A stretch of 64,000 nucleotides of DNA from Pseudomonas sp. P8_229 (GTDB lineage: Bacteria; Pseudomonadota; Gammaproteobacteria; Pseudomonadales; Pseudomonadaceae). The stretch's first letter is position 1; every line of letters begins with the position of its first letter. Below, one piece after another: positions 25,328 through 35,719 of the stretch. The stretch lies in contig NZ_CP125378.1 of assembly GCF_034008635.1 (NCBI RefSeq), positions 5,828,501 through 5,892,500 of the forward strand, written 5' to 3'. The position numbers and the translations under genes were made by a program. Below the pieces are notes generated by a model. That model was given only the letters and a program-made list of their open reading frames with translations, was not told the DNA's origin and made no database searches.

Positions 25328-25887
25328 GGCTGCAACGCCGGATCGGCGCGCCACTCACGCCAGCCTTGCACCGCAATCAGGGTGAACAGGGCATACAGTG
25401 CGGCGGTGAGGTACAGCCCCTTATAAAGAAACAGGCCGACGAAAATCACATCCAGCACGAACCACAGCGCCCAGCATTGCAGGCGTTTCTGCGCCATCCA
25501 CAATTGCGCGACCAGGCTGAATGCCGTCAGTGCGGCATCGAGCCACGGCTGCGCGGCGTCAGTCCAGTGCGCCATGGCCGCCCCCAGCAGCAGGCTGCCG
25601 AGGGCGCCCACGCTCAGACCGAGCAGGATCGAGCGTCGGTCCAGACGCGTGACGTCGCGCCCGTCATGCAGGGTTCCGGCGCGGGTCCATTGCCACCAGC
25701 CGTAGACTTGCAGCGCGGCGTAGATCACTTGCAGCAACATGTCCGAGTACAGCTTCACGTCATAGAAGATCCAGCTGTACAGCAACACCATGACCAGGCC
25801 GATCGGCCAGCACCATGGATTCTGTTTGACCGTCAGCCAGACGGCGATCACACCGAGGGCGGCGGCAAACAGTTCAAGCCCGGACAT
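25324..25887 (-). CDS. pnuC: Nicotinamide riboside transporter PnuC
   Basis: A 187-residue inner-membrane protein of the PnuC family with about seven hydrophobic helices. Family motifs are WPIGLVMVLLYSWIFYDVKLYSDMLLQVIYAALQVYGWWQW (short stretches: WPIGLV, YSDMLLQ, YGWWQW) and WFVLDVIFVGLFLYKGLYLTA near the end, which line the substrate path. It facilitates diffusion of nicotinamide riboside. The ATG at 25887 follows AAGGAAC. The kinase gene follows with a 4-bp overlap. Confidence 0.92.
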   Translation of the reverse strand: MSGLELFAAALGVIAVWLTVKQNPWCWPIGLVMVLLYSWIFYDVKLYSDMLLQVIYAALQVYGWWQWTRAGTLHDGRDVTRLDRRSILLGLSVGALGSLLLGAAMAHWTDAAQPWLDAALTAFSLVAQLWMAQKRLQCWALWFVLDVIFVGLFLYKGLYLTAALYALFTLIAVQGWREWRADPALQP

Positions 25888-25935
25888 GGGGGTTCCTTGG
25901 GGGGAGTTGAGGAGGGAGCGGATTGTACCCAAAAA

Positions 25936-26028
25936 CCTGTAGGAGTGAGCCTGCTCGCGATGGCGGTGTGTCAGTCACTCTGTGGTTGACTGATACGACG
26001 CTATCGCGAGCAGGCTCACTCCTGCAGG
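25936..26028. repeat. REPIN (two REPs, head-to-head)
   Basis: CCTGTAGGAGTGAGCCTGCT at the left end is matched by the inverted copy AGCAGGCTCACTCCTGCAGG at the right end, with about 45 bp between. It lies in the gap between the pnuC start and the chemoreceptor stop. Confidence 0.85.
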
Positions 26029-26037
26029 GGGGCGGTG

Positions 26038-27672
26038 TTAGACGCGGAACTGGCGTAGAAGCTGGTTCAGCTGCTCACTTAATTGCCCAAGCTTAACGCT
26101 CGCTGCACTCGACTGCTCCGCCGCCAGCGCCGTGCTGTGGGACAGGCCGGCCGCCTGGGTGACGTTCTGATTGATGTCCTCGACCACATGCGCCTGTTGC
26201 AGCGTGGCGCTGGCAATCGAAGCGTTCAGGCCATTGAGGTTGCGCAGTGCCTGGCCGATGGCGTTCAGGCTGGCACCGGCGAGGCCGGCCTGTTCGATGG
26301 TCAGTTGCGAGGCCTTGCTGCTGTCGCCGATGACCTTGACCGCCGCTTCGGAGTGATTCTGCAGGCGTTCGATCATGGTCTGGATTTCCGCCGTCGATTT
26401 TTGCGTGCGCTGCGCCAACAGCCGAACCTCATCGGCCACCACCGCAAAGCCGCGGCCCTGTTCACCGGCACGCGCCGCTTCGATGGCTGCGTTGAGCGCC
26501 AGCAGGTTGGTCTGCTCGGCAATCGAACGGATCACCTCCAGCACACTGCCGATCTGCGTGCTTTCCGCCGCCAGCGTACGAATCACTTCGACGGCTTGAT
26601 CAATGGTCCCGGACAGCTTGTCGATCTGTTGCAGGCTGCCGTCGATGTTGATCTGGCCCTGTTGCGCCTGGGCTTCGGCGTCGCGCATTTCAGCGGCGGC
26701 GTGTTCGGCATTCTTCGCCACGTCCTGCACGCCGTAGGTCACTTCATTGATCGCGGTTGCCACCAGTTCCATCTGCTGCGATTGCTGCTGGCTGCGTTGC
26801 TGGGCCTGGGTGGCATCGTTGCCCAGCTCACTGGACGACTGGCCCAGCGCGCTGGCCGAGACCTGCAAATCACCGATGACCCGGCGCAACTTGGCGGTAA
26901 AAGCGTTGAAGTGATGCGCCAGTTGCGTGACTTCGTCCTGGCCGTGGGTATCGAGACTGCGGGTCAGGTCGCTTTCGCCGCTGGCGATGTTGGCCATGGC
27001 ATTCACGGTTTCCTGCAGCGGGCGCACGATGCTGCGGGCAATCAGGATCACCAGCAGGGCCATGATCAAGGCGATCACCAGGCCGATTATCGTGGCCTTG
27101 ATCACCTGGCCGCGGAACTCGCTCTGCACATCATCGATATAGACGCCGGAGCCGAGCACCCAGCCCCACGGTTCGAACAGTTTGACGTAGGAAGTCTTGG
27201 CCACCGGCTCGCTGGCGCCGGGCTTGGGCCAACGGTAATCGACCATGCCTGCGCCCCGGCTTTTGGCGATCGCGACCATCTCGTTGAACACCGCGAAACC
27301 GTCGGGATCGCGGATTGCCGAGAGGTTCTGGCCTTCAAGTTTGGGGTTGGTCGGGTGCATTACCATCACGGGCGTGAGGTCGTTGATCCAGAAGTAGTCG
27401 CTCTGGTCGTAGCGCAGGCCACGAATGGCGGTCAGCGCCTGTTTCTGTGCGGCGTCGCGGGTGAGGGTGCCGGCAGTTTCCAGGTCATGATAGTAGGTCA
27501 GCAGGCCGCTGGCGGTTTGCACCACATGCTGGGTTTTCTGCGCCTTGGCGTGGTACAGGTCATCGTGGATCTGCTTGAGCATCAACACGCCCAAAGTCAA
27601 CAACATGACCACGGCCACAATCAAAATGAGCCACAAGCGTCGGCTGATCGACACACTGCGCAAGCTGTTCAT
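26038..27672 (-). CDS. Methyl-accepting chemotaxis protein with sCache_2 sensor
   Basis: A 544-residue chemoreceptor. It has TM1 (about 11-33, [20 protein letters not shown]), a periplasmic single-Cache domain (about 35-185, with [20 protein letters not shown] and [16 protein letters not shown]), TM2 (about 191-213), a HAMP domain and a cytoplasmic signalling coiled coil. The hairpin tip [20 protein letters not shown] is intact. Receptors of this layout in Pseudomonas sense small organic acids, so a carboxylic acid ligand is a reasonable guess. No C-terminal CheR-binding pentapeptide is present (it ends LLRQFRV). It stands alone. Confidence 0.92.
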   Translation of the reverse strand: MNSLRSVSISRRLWLILIVAVVMLLTLGVLMLKQIHDDLYHAKAQKTQHVVQTASGLLTYYHDLETAGTLTRDAAQKQALTAIRGLRYDQSDYFWINDLTPVMVMHPTNPKLEGQNLSAIRDPDGFAVFNEMVAIAKSRGAGMVDYRWPKPGASEPVAKTSYVKLFEPWGWVLGSGVYIDDVQSEFRGQVIKATIIGLVIALIMALLVILIARSIVRPLQETVNAMANIASGESDLTRSLDTHGQDEVTQLAHHFNAFTAKLRRVIGDLQVSASALGQSSSELGNDATQAQQRSQQQSQQMELVATAINEVTYGVQDVAKNAEHAAAEMRDAEAQAQQGQINIDGSLQQIDKLSGTIDQAVEVIRTLAAESTQIGSVLEVIRSIAEQTNLLALNAAIEAARAGEQGRGFAVVADEVRLLAQRTQKSTAEIQTMIERLQNHSEAAVKVIGDSSKASQLTIEQAGLAGASLNAIGQALRNLNGLNASIASATLQQAHVVEDINQNVTQAAGLSHSTALAAEQSSAASVKLGQLSEQLNQLLRQFRV

Positions 27673-27977
27673 AACGCTGTCACTCCGATTTCTTTTTCTT
27701 GTAATAAATCAACGCCAGCATCCAACCACGTTTCGGTGATCGGGCATACGCGACCCAAGTCGTATAACGCCGCAGCACTATTAAGGCTTGTCTGTTAGGA
27801 TTTCGGCCCCGCGCGCGAAAACCTGAATCCAAGTTGATATTTCACGGAATTTTGACCGTTTCGTGTGGATCCTGTGCGCGCGGAATCGGTACAGCTACAA
27901 ACAGCTACGCTGAACGCAGTGAACGTTAGAAAAATATTATCGGGGCATGCCGGCGTGCATCGCTCTTTGGGGGATTG
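27673..27977. other. Intergenic region between the chemoreceptor and uppP
   Basis: About 305 bp between divergent genes. I see no open reading frame or structured RNA. An AT-rich TATTAT box near 27935 could be the -10 of uppP, but no good -35 partner is visible at the right distance. Confidence 0.3.
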
Positions 27978-28808
27978 ATGGATCTTTGGACCGCCTTGCA
28001 GGCACTGATTCTTGGAGTTGTAGAGGGGCTGACGGAGTTTTTGCCCATTTCCAGTACCGGACACCAGATCATTGTTGCCGACTTGCTCGACTTCGGCGGC
28101 GAACGGGCCATGGCGTTCAACATCATTATTCAGCTCGGCGCGATCCTCGCGGTGGTCTGGGAATTTCGCCGCAAGATCCTCGACGTGGTGATTGGCTTGC
28201 CGACCCAGCCGAGTGCGCGACGCTTCACCGCCAACCTGCTGATCGCTTTCCTGCCGGCGGTGGTGTTGGGGGTGATTTTTGCCGACTTGATCCACCAATA
28301 CCTGTTCAACCCGATCACCGTGGCGACCGCGTTGGTAATCGGCGGGGTGATCATGTTATGGGCCGAACGCCGCCAGCATGAAGTGCATGCCGAAACCGTT
28401 GACGAGATCACTTGGAAGGACGCGTTGAAGGTCGGTTTCGCCCAGTGCCTGGCGATGATTCCCGGCACCTCGCGCTCTGGCTCGACGATCATCGGCGGTC
28501 TGCTGTTCGGCCTGTCGCGCAAGACCGCCACCGAGTTCTCGTTCTTTCTGGCGATGCCGACCATGGTCGGCGCGGCGGTTTACTCCGGTTACAAGTATCG
28601 CCACCTGTTCGTGCCGGCAGATTTCCCGGTGTTCGCCATCGGCTTCATCACCGCGTTCATCTTCGCCATGATCGCCGTGCGCGGTCTGCTCAAGTTCATT
28701 GCCAGCCACAGCTACGCGGCATTCGCCTGGTATCGGATTGTCTTCGGTCTGGTGATTCTCGCAACCTGGCAGTTCGGCTGGGTCGACTGGTCGGCGGCCA
28801 AGCCATGA
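27978..28808 (+). CDS. uppP: Undecaprenyl-diphosphatase UppP
   Basis: A 276-residue integral membrane enzyme that dephosphorylates undecaprenyl diphosphate to recycle the lipid carrier for peptidoglycan; overproduction gives bacitracin resistance. Signature motifs are [14 protein letters not shown] (residues 16-29) and [20 protein letters not shown]. About eight hydrophobic helices are visible. The ATG at 27978 is preferred to a TTG one codon earlier. The stop overlaps the following DUF1294 gene by 4 bp. Confidence 0.96.
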   Translation: MDLWTALQALILGVVEGLTEFLPISSTGHQIIVADLLDFGGERAMAFNIIIQLGAILAVVWEFRRKILDVVIGLPTQPSARRFTANLLIAFLPAVVLGVIFADLIHQYLFNPITVATALVIGGVIMLWAERRQHEVHAETVDEITWKDALKVGFAQCLAMIPGTSRSGSTIIGGLLFGLSRKTATEFSFFLAMPTMVGAAVYSGYKYRHLFVPADFPVFAIGFITAFIFAMIAVRGLLKFIASHSYAAFAWYRIVFGLVILATWQFGWVDWSAAKP

Positions 28809-29233
28809 ATGATTCACGCGCCCGTCGCCCGGACGGGCGCCCGTCCGGTGGCGGCGTTCAGCATCTGAAACTGAAACTGGCGGTATTGCTGATCGTCTGC
28901 GCATTGCCGGCATTCGGCGCGCTGTCGATGTGGCTGCGCGGGATCTCGCTGGTGCCGCTGACCGCCTATGGTGTGGTCAGCGTGTTGACGTTCTTCATGT
29001 ACTGGGCGGACAAGCGCAAGGCCCGCGCCGATGCCTGGCGCACCCCGGAGAACATCCTGCACGCACTGGAACTGGCCGGCGGCTGGCCCGGCGCGCTGAT
29101 CGCCCAGCAGGTGTTCCGGCACAAGACGCGCAAGGTGTCGTTTCAGATTCTGTTCTGGGCGATCGTGGCGTTGCACCAGGTGTTCTGGATTGATCAGCTG
29201 TTTCTCGGCTCGAACCTGCTTTCACTGTTCTAA
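28805..29233 (+). CDS. DUF1294 membrane protein
   Basis: A 142-residue protein with a basic N-terminus ([20 protein letters not shown]) and three to four hydrophobic segments. The DUF1294 signature is [20 protein letters not shown], then [28 protein letters not shown]. No cold-shock domain is fused, unlike some family members. Function unknown. It is translationally coupled to uppP by an ATGA overlap and followed by a REPIN. Confidence 0.82.
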   Translation: MNDSRARRPDGRPSGGGVQHLKLKLAVLLIVCALPAFGALSMWLRGISLVPLTAYGVVSVLTFFMYWADKRKARADAWRTPENILHALELAGGWPGALIAQQVFRHKTRKVSFQILFWAIVALHQVFWIDQLFLGSNLLSLF

Positions 29234-29246
29234 ATCACCACAAATC

Positions 29247-29343
29247 CCCTGTAGGAGTGAGCCTGCTCGCGATAGCGTCGTACCTGTCAAAGAGATGTCG
29301 ACTGATACACCGCTATCGCGAGCAGGCTCACTCCTACAGGGAT
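29247..29343. repeat. REPIN (two REPs, head-to-head)
   Basis: CCTGTAGGAGTGAGCCTGCT and its inverted partner AGCAGGCTCACTCCTACAGG bracket about 45 bp. It lies between two convergent genes and is the only terminator-like structure between them. Confidence 0.88.
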
Positions 29344-29347
29344 GGTG

Positions 29348-29707
29348 TCAAAGCAGTAATCCAACTTGGGTTTTCTTCGGCAGCTTGCTCACCACCAACT
29401 GATGCGATCGCGTCAGCAATCCGCGCAATTCCTCGGCGCCCAGCGGGTAGGGCGGGTGCATGATGATCCACTGTGCCCGCGCCAGATAAGGCGCCGGATG
29501 AATGCCCGGACGGTCGCAATGGCCGAGAAACAGATCCCTGTCGACCTTGAACGCCAACGAATCTCCGCGTAGCCCCTGCAAGGCGAACATCTTGTTGCCG
29601 GCGATCGAAAACACCCGCACGCCACCCCATTTGTAATCCTCCCGCGCGCCCGGCAAGGCCAGGCAGAAGGCCGCGACATCCGCTTCGTTCATCTTTCCCT
29701 TGGTCAT
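29348..29707 (-). CDS. MmcQ/YjbR family protein
   Basis: A 119-residue protein of the MmcQ/YjbR family, small proteins with a cyclophilin-B-like or DNA-binding fold of unknown cellular role. Typical features: FCLALPGAREDYKWGGVRVF at the start, KMFALQ, LAFKVDRDLFLGHCDRPGIH, and WIIMHPP near the C-terminus. Its ATG overlaps the stop of the LysR gene by 4 bp, so the two are cotranscribed. A role linked to the regulator is not evident. Confidence 0.85.
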   Translation of the reverse strand: MTKGKMNEADVAAFCLALPGAREDYKWGGVRVFSIAGNKMFALQGLRGDSLAFKVDRDLFLGHCDRPGIHPAPYLARAQWIIMHPPYPLGAEELRGLLTRSHQLVVSKLPKKTQVGLLL

Positions 29708-30612
29708 AACAGTCGCTCCCCACACGCATTGAACGATTCGACCAGATGATCGATCCACGCCCGCACCGCCGGCATCACCCCGCGTCGATGCGGATACACC
29801 GCCTGCAACCAGCCACCAGGCAACGACCACTCGGGCAGCAATTGCACCAGCGCACCGCTCTCAAGATCGCCTTCGCAATACATCATCGGCAACAGGGTAA
29901 AACCTTGGCCGGCCAGCACACAGGCCTTGCGCACGATGAAGTCATCGATGCCCAGCCGCGCTTCCATGTTCAGTTCGACGCTGTGGCCCTGTTGATCGAG
30001 CAAGCGTACGTGCACCATGCGGTCGGCTTCCAGCGCGCCGAGTACCGGCAGGTTCTTCAGGTCTTGCGGGTGGGTGATTGTTTTGCCCTCGACAAATGCC
30101 GGGCTGGCCACCACCACCATTTGCGCCTGGCGCAGACGGCGGGTCACCAGCAACGGATCTTCATCGCCGAGTTCCCGCACGCGCAGCGCTACGTCGAACC
30201 CTTCTGCAACCAGATCCACCCGCCGATTGAGCAGCACCACCTCCAGTTGCACCTGAGGAAATTTGCCGAGGAACTCACTGATCACCCAGGGCAACATTTC
30301 TCGCGCCAGACCGGTTGGACACGACACGCGCAAGCGGCCGCGCGGCTCGCTGGACATGCTGGCGACAGCTTCGTCGGCCATTTCCGCTTCGAGCAGCATG
30401 GCCTGACAGTGACGCAGGTAACGTTCGCCGACAGCGGTCAGGTTCAACTGGCGGGTGGTGCGCTGCAGCAGGCGGGCGCCCAGACGCTCTTCAAGTTCGG
30501 CAATGCGCCGTGACAACCGTGACTTGGGAATGCCCAGCAAGCGCCCGGCCGCCGCGAAACCACCGGCCTCGACCACCTTGGCGAAATAGTAGAGATCGTT
30601 GAGATCCTGCAT
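29704..30612 (-). CDS. LysR-family transcriptional regulator
   Basis: A 302-residue LysR regulator. The N-terminal winged HTH reads [47 protein letters not shown]; the C-terminal periplasmic-binding-like domain follows (RLRVSCPTGLAREMLPWVIS). It is divergent from azoR with 125 bp between start codons, the classical arrangement for a LysR regulator controlling its neighbour. Similar regulators of quinone/azo reductases respond to electrophiles; the ligand here is unknown. Confidence 0.9.
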   Translation of the reverse strand: MQDLNDLYYFAKVVEAGGFAAAGRLLGIPKSRLSRRIAELEERLGARLLQRTTRQLNLTAVGERYLRHCQAMLLEAEMADEAVASMSSEPRGRLRVSCPTGLAREMLPWVISEFLGKFPQVQLEVVLLNRRVDLVAEGFDVALRVRELGDEDPLLVTRRLRQAQMVVVASPAFVEGKTITHPQDLKNLPVLGALEADRMVHVRLLDQQGHSVELNMEARLGIDDFIVRKACVLAGQGFTLLPMMYCEGDLESGALVQLLPEWSLPGGWLQAVYPHRRGVMPAVRAWIDHLVESFNACGERLL

Positions 30613-30737
30613 GAAAAGTCCACCGTTCTATCAGTGGGACGAACTATCGCATTGTAGGCGGCTAATCAGCTATTGGTTTCTTCCGTAGGATTGTCTCCAT
30701 TCCGTCGCCGCCGGCGATTCTTTCCAGGAGATTCCAC

Positions 30738-31349
30738 ATGAAACTGCTGCACATCGATTCGAGCATTCTGGGCGACAACTCGGCTTCCCGTCAGTTGAGC
30801 AGCCAAGTCGTCAAAGCCTGGCAAGCCGCCGAGCCTGCTGCCGTCGTGACCTACCGCGACCTGGCCGCCGACGCCATCAGCCACTTCTCGTCGACCACCC
30901 TGGTCGCCGCCGGCACCACTGCTGAGCTGCGCAACGCCGCACAACAGCATGAAGCTGAACTGAGCGCTTCGACCCTGGCTGAATTCATCGCTGCTGACGC
31001 CGTCGTTATCGCCGCACCGATGTACAACTTCACCGTACCGACCCAGCTCAAGGCCTGGATCGACCGCGTCGCCGTTGCCGGCCAGACTTTCCGCTACACC
31101 GAAGCCGGCCCTGAAGGCCTGTGCGGTGGCAAGAAAGTGGTCATCGTCTCCACCGCCGGCGGGATTCATGCCGGTCAGGCGAGCGGCATTGCTCACGAAG
31201 AATACCTGAAGCTGGTTCTGGGCTTCCTCGGCATCACCGACATCGAAATCGTCCGTGCCGAAGGCCTGGCCTACGGTGATGAAGTGCGCAACAACGCGAT
31301 GAGCGCTGCTCAGGCGAAGATCAGCGAGCAACTGTTCGCCGCTGCGTAA
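30738..31349 (+). CDS. azoR: FMN-dependent NADH-azoreductase
   Basis: A 203-residue flavodoxin-fold reductase of the AzoR/AcpD family that reduces azo dyes and quinones with NAD(P)H via a ping-pong mechanism. Seen: [20 protein letters not shown] with the FMN phosphate loop, [19 protein letters not shown], and [11 protein letters not shown]. Length fits the family (about 200). CAGGAGATTCC precedes the ATG. Divergent from a LysR gene that probably regulates it. Detoxification of quinones is the likely physiological role. Confidence 0.93.
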   Translation: MKLLHIDSSILGDNSASRQLSSQVVKAWQAAEPAAVVTYRDLAADAISHFSSTTLVAAGTTAELRNAAQQHEAELSASTLAEFIAADAVVIAAPMYNFTVPTQLKAWIDRVAVAGQTFRYTEAGPEGLCGGKKVVIVSTAGGIHAGQASGIAHEEYLKLVLGFLGITDIEIVRAEGLAYGDEVRNNAMSAAQAKISEQLFAAA

Positions 31350-31387
31350 GCATTGCGTAAAGACCAGCTGCCGTTCAGGTAGTCTCT

Positions 31388-31437
31388 CAAAAAACTCTGT
31401 ATTCTGGTTCTGCAAGGGCCAGATGCGGAGTTTTTTG
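31388..31437 (+). terminator. Rho-independent terminator after azoR
   Basis: AAAACTC and GAGTTTTTT bracket an imperfect stem-loop (TTCTGG...GGCCAGA), ending in a run of six T, about 40-90 bp after the azoR stop codon. Confidence 0.7.
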
Positions 31438-31587
31438 TTTCTGACTGTTGCATAATCTGGCCCGGGTTATGCAGTCAAACGATCAACGTCTGAGTGCAAC
31501 GCCGCGCCGGATCACCGAACCTCGGGGTTTCGGGCGTGTCGGAACACAAAGGATCTTTCGATTGAGTAACACAGGGTGGGCCATCCG

Positions 31588-32625
31588 ATGATGCGTCTTT
31601 GTGCAACGTTACTGATTTGCCTGCTTGGCAGCCTCGGTTCAGTGCATGCCGCGCCCGGGCGACACCCTGTCTGGAGTGTCGGTTACCACGAGATGACATT
31701 CCTCGATCCGCTGGATCTGCAACCGATGCGCGCCATCGCCTTCTATCCCTCCAGCGACCGCGAACACACCAGCCTGCTTGAGGGTTACACCGTCGAGGCG
31801 GGTGCCGATACCAAGGTCGCCATCGGCCGCTTTCCGATGCTGATGCTGTCCCACGGCAACACCGGCACGCCCATCGCGCTGCATGACCTCGCCACCTCGC
31901 TGGCACGCAAGGGCTTTGTGGTGGTGGCGGTGATTCATCCCGGCGACAACTCCAGGGATCACAGCCGACTCGGCACCCTGAGCAATCTGTATGGGCGGCC
32001 GATCCAGATTTCCGAAGCGATCACCGCCACCCTCGGCGACCCGATGCTGTCGCCGTTCGTCAACGCCGATCAGGTCGGGGTGATCGGTTATTCGGCTGGC
32101 GGCGAGACCGCGCTGATCCTCTCTGGCGCGCAGCCGGACCTGGACCGCCTGCGCCGTTACTGCCAGGAGCGCCCGGACGACCGCGATGCCTGCAACACCC
32201 AGGGCGAGCTGATCGTCGATCGGGATGACTTGCAGCCTGTAGCCGATCCGCGCGTGCATGCGTTGTTGCTGATGGCGCCGCTGAGCCTGAAGTTCGGTCG
32301 TCACACCTTGGCGGATGTGCATGTGCCGGTGCTGCTCTACAGCGGCGATGGCGACAAGCTGGTGGCCTTCGACAAGAATGCCGCGGCGCTGGCGCGCAAG
32401 CTGCCGACTGCGCCGGACTTCAAATTGCTCGCCGGGGCAGGGCATTTCGTCTTTATGGCGCCGTGCAACGAAGAGCAGATTCGCGCAATGCCGGCGCTGT
32501 GTACCGACGCCGACGGTGTGGATCGCGAAGACATCCACCGCAATCTGATTTCCGAAGCCGGGCAGTTCTTCTCGCGCACGCTGGGCAAACCGAGCCGGGC
32601 GGGGATGCAGACCGCGGATCAGTGA
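31588..32625 (+). CDS. Exported alpha/beta hydrolase (dienelactone-hydrolase-like)
   Basis: A 345-residue alpha/beta hydrolase with a signal peptide (MMRLCATLLICLLGSLGSVHA). The nucleophile elbow is GYSAGG; an oxyanion-region motif LMLSHGNTGTP and the late catalytic segment VLLYSGDGDKLVAFD with the His in LAGAGHFVFM complete a plausible Ser-Asp-His triad. This is the predicted dienelactone hydrolase / PAF-acetylhydrolase-like group. The ATG at 31588 is chosen; an in-frame GTG 12 bases upstream is possible. Substrate unknown; the enzyme should act in the periplasm. Confidence 0.8.
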   Translation: MMRLCATLLICLLGSLGSVHAAPGRHPVWSVGYHEMTFLDPLDLQPMRAIAFYPSSDREHTSLLEGYTVEAGADTKVAIGRFPMLMLSHGNTGTPIALHDLATSLARKGFVVVAVIHPGDNSRDHSRLGTLSNLYGRPIQISEAITATLGDPMLSPFVNADQVGVIGYSAGGETALILSGAQPDLDRLRRYCQERPDDRDACNTQGELIVDRDDLQPVADPRVHALLLMAPLSLKFGRHTLADVHVPVLLYSGDGDKLVAFDKNAAALARKLPTAPDFKLLAGAGHFVFMAPCNEEQIRAMPALCTDADGVDREDIHRNLISEAGQFFSRTLGKPSRAGMQTADQ

Positions 32626-32657
32626 GCGACTCAACTCCCCCCTGTGGGAGATGTATT

Positions 32658-33851
32658 TCAGTCTTGAAAACTTGCCCGGCGCTTGAGCAACAAGGTCAAC
32701 CCCAGCCCGATCACCGACAACAGTGCCGCGCTGAAGAAAATCCACGAATACCCCAGGTTCAGCGCCACCGCCCCCATCAACGGCCCGGCAATCGCCAGCG
32801 CCAGATCGAAGAACACCGCGTAAGCCCCCAATCCCGAACCCCGGCTGGAATTGGGCACCTGCCTGATCGCCTCAACCCCCAGCGCCGGATACACCAGCGA
32901 CAGGCCGAAACCGGCCAGCCCCGCACCGATCAGCGCGATCGCGGTGGACGGCGCCAGCCACAGCAGCACCAGTCCAACGGTTTCGATGCTCATGCAGGCA
33001 ATCGCTGAGTTGAACCCGCCAAATCGACTGATGGCTGAAATGAACAGCAGCCGCGAGAGGATGAAGCACACGCCAAACACTGTCAGGCAGTACGCGGCGC
33101 CGCTCCAGCCCCGATTGAGGTAATAGAGGGTGATAAACGTGGTCAGCGTGCCGTAACCAATGGACGCCAGGCTCAAACTGGCGCCAAACGGTGCAATGCG
33201 CCCGAACACCGCCCAAAAAGGCAGCCGCTCGCCACGCACCACGGGCACCGAGGGTTTATTGCGGATCAGCACCAAAGCACCCGCCGCCAATACCGACAGG
33301 GCGATACCCAGGCTCGCGAAGCCGTAATCGGCGACCATCACCACGCCCAGTGGCGCGCCAATCGCAATCGCGCCATAGGAAGCAATGCCGTTCCAGCCGA
33401 TCGACCTTGCCGTGTGTTCGGTGCCGAGCTGGCCCATGCACCAACTGATGGTGCCGACCCCGATCAAGCCCTGCGCGACCCCAAGCAACAGCCGTCCGGC
33501 GACCAGAATCAGCAGGCTCGGCAACGGGAAGTCCTGCAGCAGCGTCGACATCAGCGTCAGCAGCCCACTGAGCACAATCCCCGATAACCCGTAAACAATC
33601 GCGCGCTTGGTGCCGATGGTGTCCGACATGCGTCCGGCCATTGGCCGGCTGAGCAGCGTGGCCAGGTACTGCGAGCCGATGACCAGCCCCGCAATAATGG
33701 CGCTGAACCCCAGTTGTTCGTGCACATAGCCGGGCAGCACGGCAATCGGCAGGCCAATGCACAGGAAGGCAACAAAGGTGTAGAAAACGATGGAGACGAT
33801 CTGCAAGGTGATCGCCATTGAGCTTTGCGGGGGCTGTTGCTGCGCAGACAT
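32658..33851 (-). CDS. MFS transporter (YfcJ/YhhS-like arabinose-efflux group)
   Basis: A 397-residue major facilitator with twelve hydrophobic segments. The loop 2-3 signature reads SRPMAGRMSDTIGTKRAIVYG, a form of the MFS G-x-x-x-D-R-x-G motif. The closest group is the YfcJ/YhhS set annotated as arabinose or glyphosate exporters; substrate is not predictable. The start is followed by a short Gln/Pro-rich tail (MSAQQQPPQSS) before TM1. It converges on the hydrolase gene. Confidence 0.87.
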   Translation of the reverse strand: MSAQQQPPQSSMAITLQIVSIVFYTFVAFLCIGLPIAVLPGYVHEQLGFSAIIAGLVIGSQYLATLLSRPMAGRMSDTIGTKRAIVYGLSGIVLSGLLTLMSTLLQDFPLPSLLILVAGRLLLGVAQGLIGVGTISWCMGQLGTEHTARSIGWNGIASYGAIAIGAPLGVVMVADYGFASLGIALSVLAAGALVLIRNKPSVPVVRGERLPFWAVFGRIAPFGASLSLASIGYGTLTTFITLYYLNRGWSGAAYCLTVFGVCFILSRLLFISAISRFGGFNSAIACMSIETVGLVLLWLAPSTAIALIGAGLAGFGLSLVYPALGVEAIRQVPNSSRGSGLGAYAVFFDLALAIAGPLMGAVALNLGYSWIFFSAALLSVIGLGLTLLLKRRASFQD

Positions 33852-33964
33852 GAGGACTCGTTCGCGGGCGGCGGCAGGAGAGTCGGCATCATGGCTTGGC
33901 GCTGGAATAAAAGGAAGCAGGCTAACTATTTTTCCTGGCTATCCCGATTGTTGCTGATGGCCTC

Positions 33965-34031
33965 ATCGCGAGCAGGCTCACTCCCACAGTTGAAACGCGT
34001 CCTCCTGTAGGAGTGAGCCTGCTCGCGATGG
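33965..34031. repeat. REP pair in outward orientation
   Basis: ATCGCGAGCAGGCTCACTCC is followed after about 20 bp by the inverted copy TGTAGGAGTGAGCCTGCTCG. The order of the two REPs is the reverse of that in the REPINs at 25936 and 29247, with a much shorter gap. Confidence 0.82.
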
Positions 34032-34065
34032 TGTCGGTACCCGTATAGATACTGGGCTCTGGAAT

Positions 34066-34096
34066 GCAAAAAGCCCCGTCACATGGACAGGGCCTT
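34066..34096 (-). terminator. Likely terminator after the ABC-F gene
   Basis: On the minus strand AAGGCCCTGTC-CATGT-GACGGGGCTTTTTG forms a stem with a G-U pair and one mismatch, ending in five T. It is 37 bp downstream of the stop codon at 34133. Confidence 0.6.
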
Positions 34097-34132
34097 AGCT
34101 TGAAGCTGGCAGCTCAATACTCGCAGCTGTTC

Positions 34133-35719
34133 TTAGAACACCACACCCTGACTACGCAGGTAGTCATCGTAAGTGCCGCTGAAGTCGGTCACGCCATCCG
34201 GGCTCAGCTCGATGATGCGCGTGGCCAGGGACGATACGAACTCACGGTCGTGGCTGACGAAGATCAGCGTGCCCGGGTAGTTTTCCAAAGCCAGGTTCAG
34301 CGCCTCGATCGACTCCATGTCCAGGTGGTTGGTCGGTTCGTCCATCACCAGTACGTTCGGCTTTTGCAGGATCAGCTTGCCGAACAGCATGCGACCTTGC
34401 TCACCACCGGAAATCACTTTGACCGACTTGAGGATCTCGTCGTTGGAGAACAGCATGCGGCCCAAAGTGCCGCGAATCATCTGCTCGCCCTGCGTCCACT
34501 GACCCATCCAGTCGAACAGCGTCACGTCGTCTTCGAAGTCGTGCGCGTGGTCCTGAGCGTAGTAGCCCAGTTCTGCGGCGTCGGTCCACTTGACGCTACC
34601 GGCATCCGGCGTCAGTTCGTTGACCAGGGTGCGCAGCAGGGTGGTCTTGCCAATACCGTTCGGGCCGATGATCGCCACGCGCTCGCCAGCTTCAACCTGG
34701 AAGCTGAAGTCTTTGAACAACGGCTTGCCGTCGAAACCTTTGGCCATCTTTTCAACCATGACCGCCTGACGGTGCAGCTTCTTGTTCTGTTCGAAACGAA
34801 TGAACGGGCTGACACGGCTGGAAGGCTTGACCTCGGCCAACTGGATCTTGTCGATCGCCTTGGCACGGGAAGTAGCCTGCTTGGCTTTCGAGGCGTTGGC
34901 CGAGAAGCGGCTGACGAACGATTGCAGCTCGGTAATCTGCGCTTTCTTCTTGGCGTTGTCCGACAGCAGTTGCTCGCGGGACTGGGTCGCCACGGTCATG
35001 TACTCGTCGTAGTTGCCCGGGAACAGACGCAGCTCGCCGTAATCCAGGTCAGCCATGTGCGTGCACACGCTGTTCAGGAAGTGACGGTCGTGAGAGATGA
35101 TGATCATCAGGCTGTTGCGCTGGGTCAGGACGTTTTCCAGCCAGCGAATAGTGTTGATGTCCAGGTGGTTGGTCGGTTCGTCGAGCAGCAGCACTTCCGG
35201 ATCGGAGAACAGTGCCTGCGCCAGCAACACGCGCAGCTTCCAGCCTGGCGAGACTTCGCTCATCGGGCCGAAGTGTTGCTCGATGCCGATACCCAGGCCC
35301 AGCAACAGTTCACCGGCGCGGGATTCGGCGGTGTAGCCGTCCATCTCGGCGAATTCGGTTTCCAGCTCGGCCACGGCCATGCCGTCTTCTTCCGACATTT
35401 CTGCCAGCGAGTAGATACGGTCGCGTTCGGCCTTGACCTTCCACAGCTCTTCGTGACCCATGATCACGGTGTCGATCACGGTGAATTCTTCGTAGGCGAA
35501 CTGGTCCTGGCGCAGCTTGCCCAGGCGCACGTTCGGCTCGAGCATGACCTGACCGCCGGACGGATCGAGGTCGCCGCCGAGGATTTTCATGAAGGTCGAC
35601 TTGCCGCAACCGTTGGCGCCGATCAGACCATAGCGGTTGCCCGCGCCGAATTTGACCGAAACGTTTTCGAACAGCGGCTTGGCGCCGAACTGCATCGTGA
35701 TGTTAGCTGTAGAAATCAA
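34133..35719 (-). CDS. ybiT: ABC-F ATPase YbiT-like, TTG start
   Basis: A 528-residue soluble protein with two ABC ATPase domains and no membrane segment, an ABC-F translation factor of the YbiT type. Walker A motifs are GANGCGKS and GPNGIGKT; signatures VSPGWKLRV and ISGGEQGRM; Walker [12 protein letters not shown] and [11 protein letters not shown]. The linker (P-site interaction motif) lies between. The TTG at 35719 is chosen because E. coli YbiT begins at the equivalent place (before NITMQFG) and GGA lies seven bases upstream; the longer frame upstream has no similarity. ABC-F proteins relieve ribosome stalling; the exact substrate stall is unknown. Confidence 0.9.
   Translation of the reverse strand: MISTANITMQFGAKPLFENVSVKFGAGNRYGLIGANGCGKSTFMKILGGDLDPSGGQVMLEPNVRLGKLRQDQFAYEEFTVIDTVIMGHEELWKVKAERDRIYSLAEMSEEDGMAVAELETEFAEMDGYTAESRAGELLLGLGIGIEQHFGPMSEVSPGWKLRVLLAQALFSDPEVLLLDEPTNHLDINTIRWLENVLTQRNSLMIIISHDRHFLNSVCTHMADLDYGELRLFPGNYDEYMTVATQSREQLLSDNAKKKAQITELQSFVSRFSANASKAKQATSRAKAIDKIQLAEVKPSSRVSPFIRFEQNKKLHRQAVMVEKMAKGFDGKPLFKDFSFQVEAGERVAIIGPNGIGKTTLLRTLVNELTPDAGSVKWTDAAELGYYAQDHAHDFEDDVTLFDWMGQWTQGEQMIRGTLGRMLFSNDEILKSVKVISGGEQGRMLFGKLILQKPNVLVMDEPTNHLDMESIEALNLALENYPGTLIFVSHDREFVSSLATRIIELSPDGVTDFSGTYDDYLRSQGVVF

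Noticed and set aside
26083..27798. A 571-codon open frame antisense to the chemoreceptor
   Set aside because: Shadow frame of a well-supported chemoreceptor; composition (GHRHQ-rich) is not protein-like.
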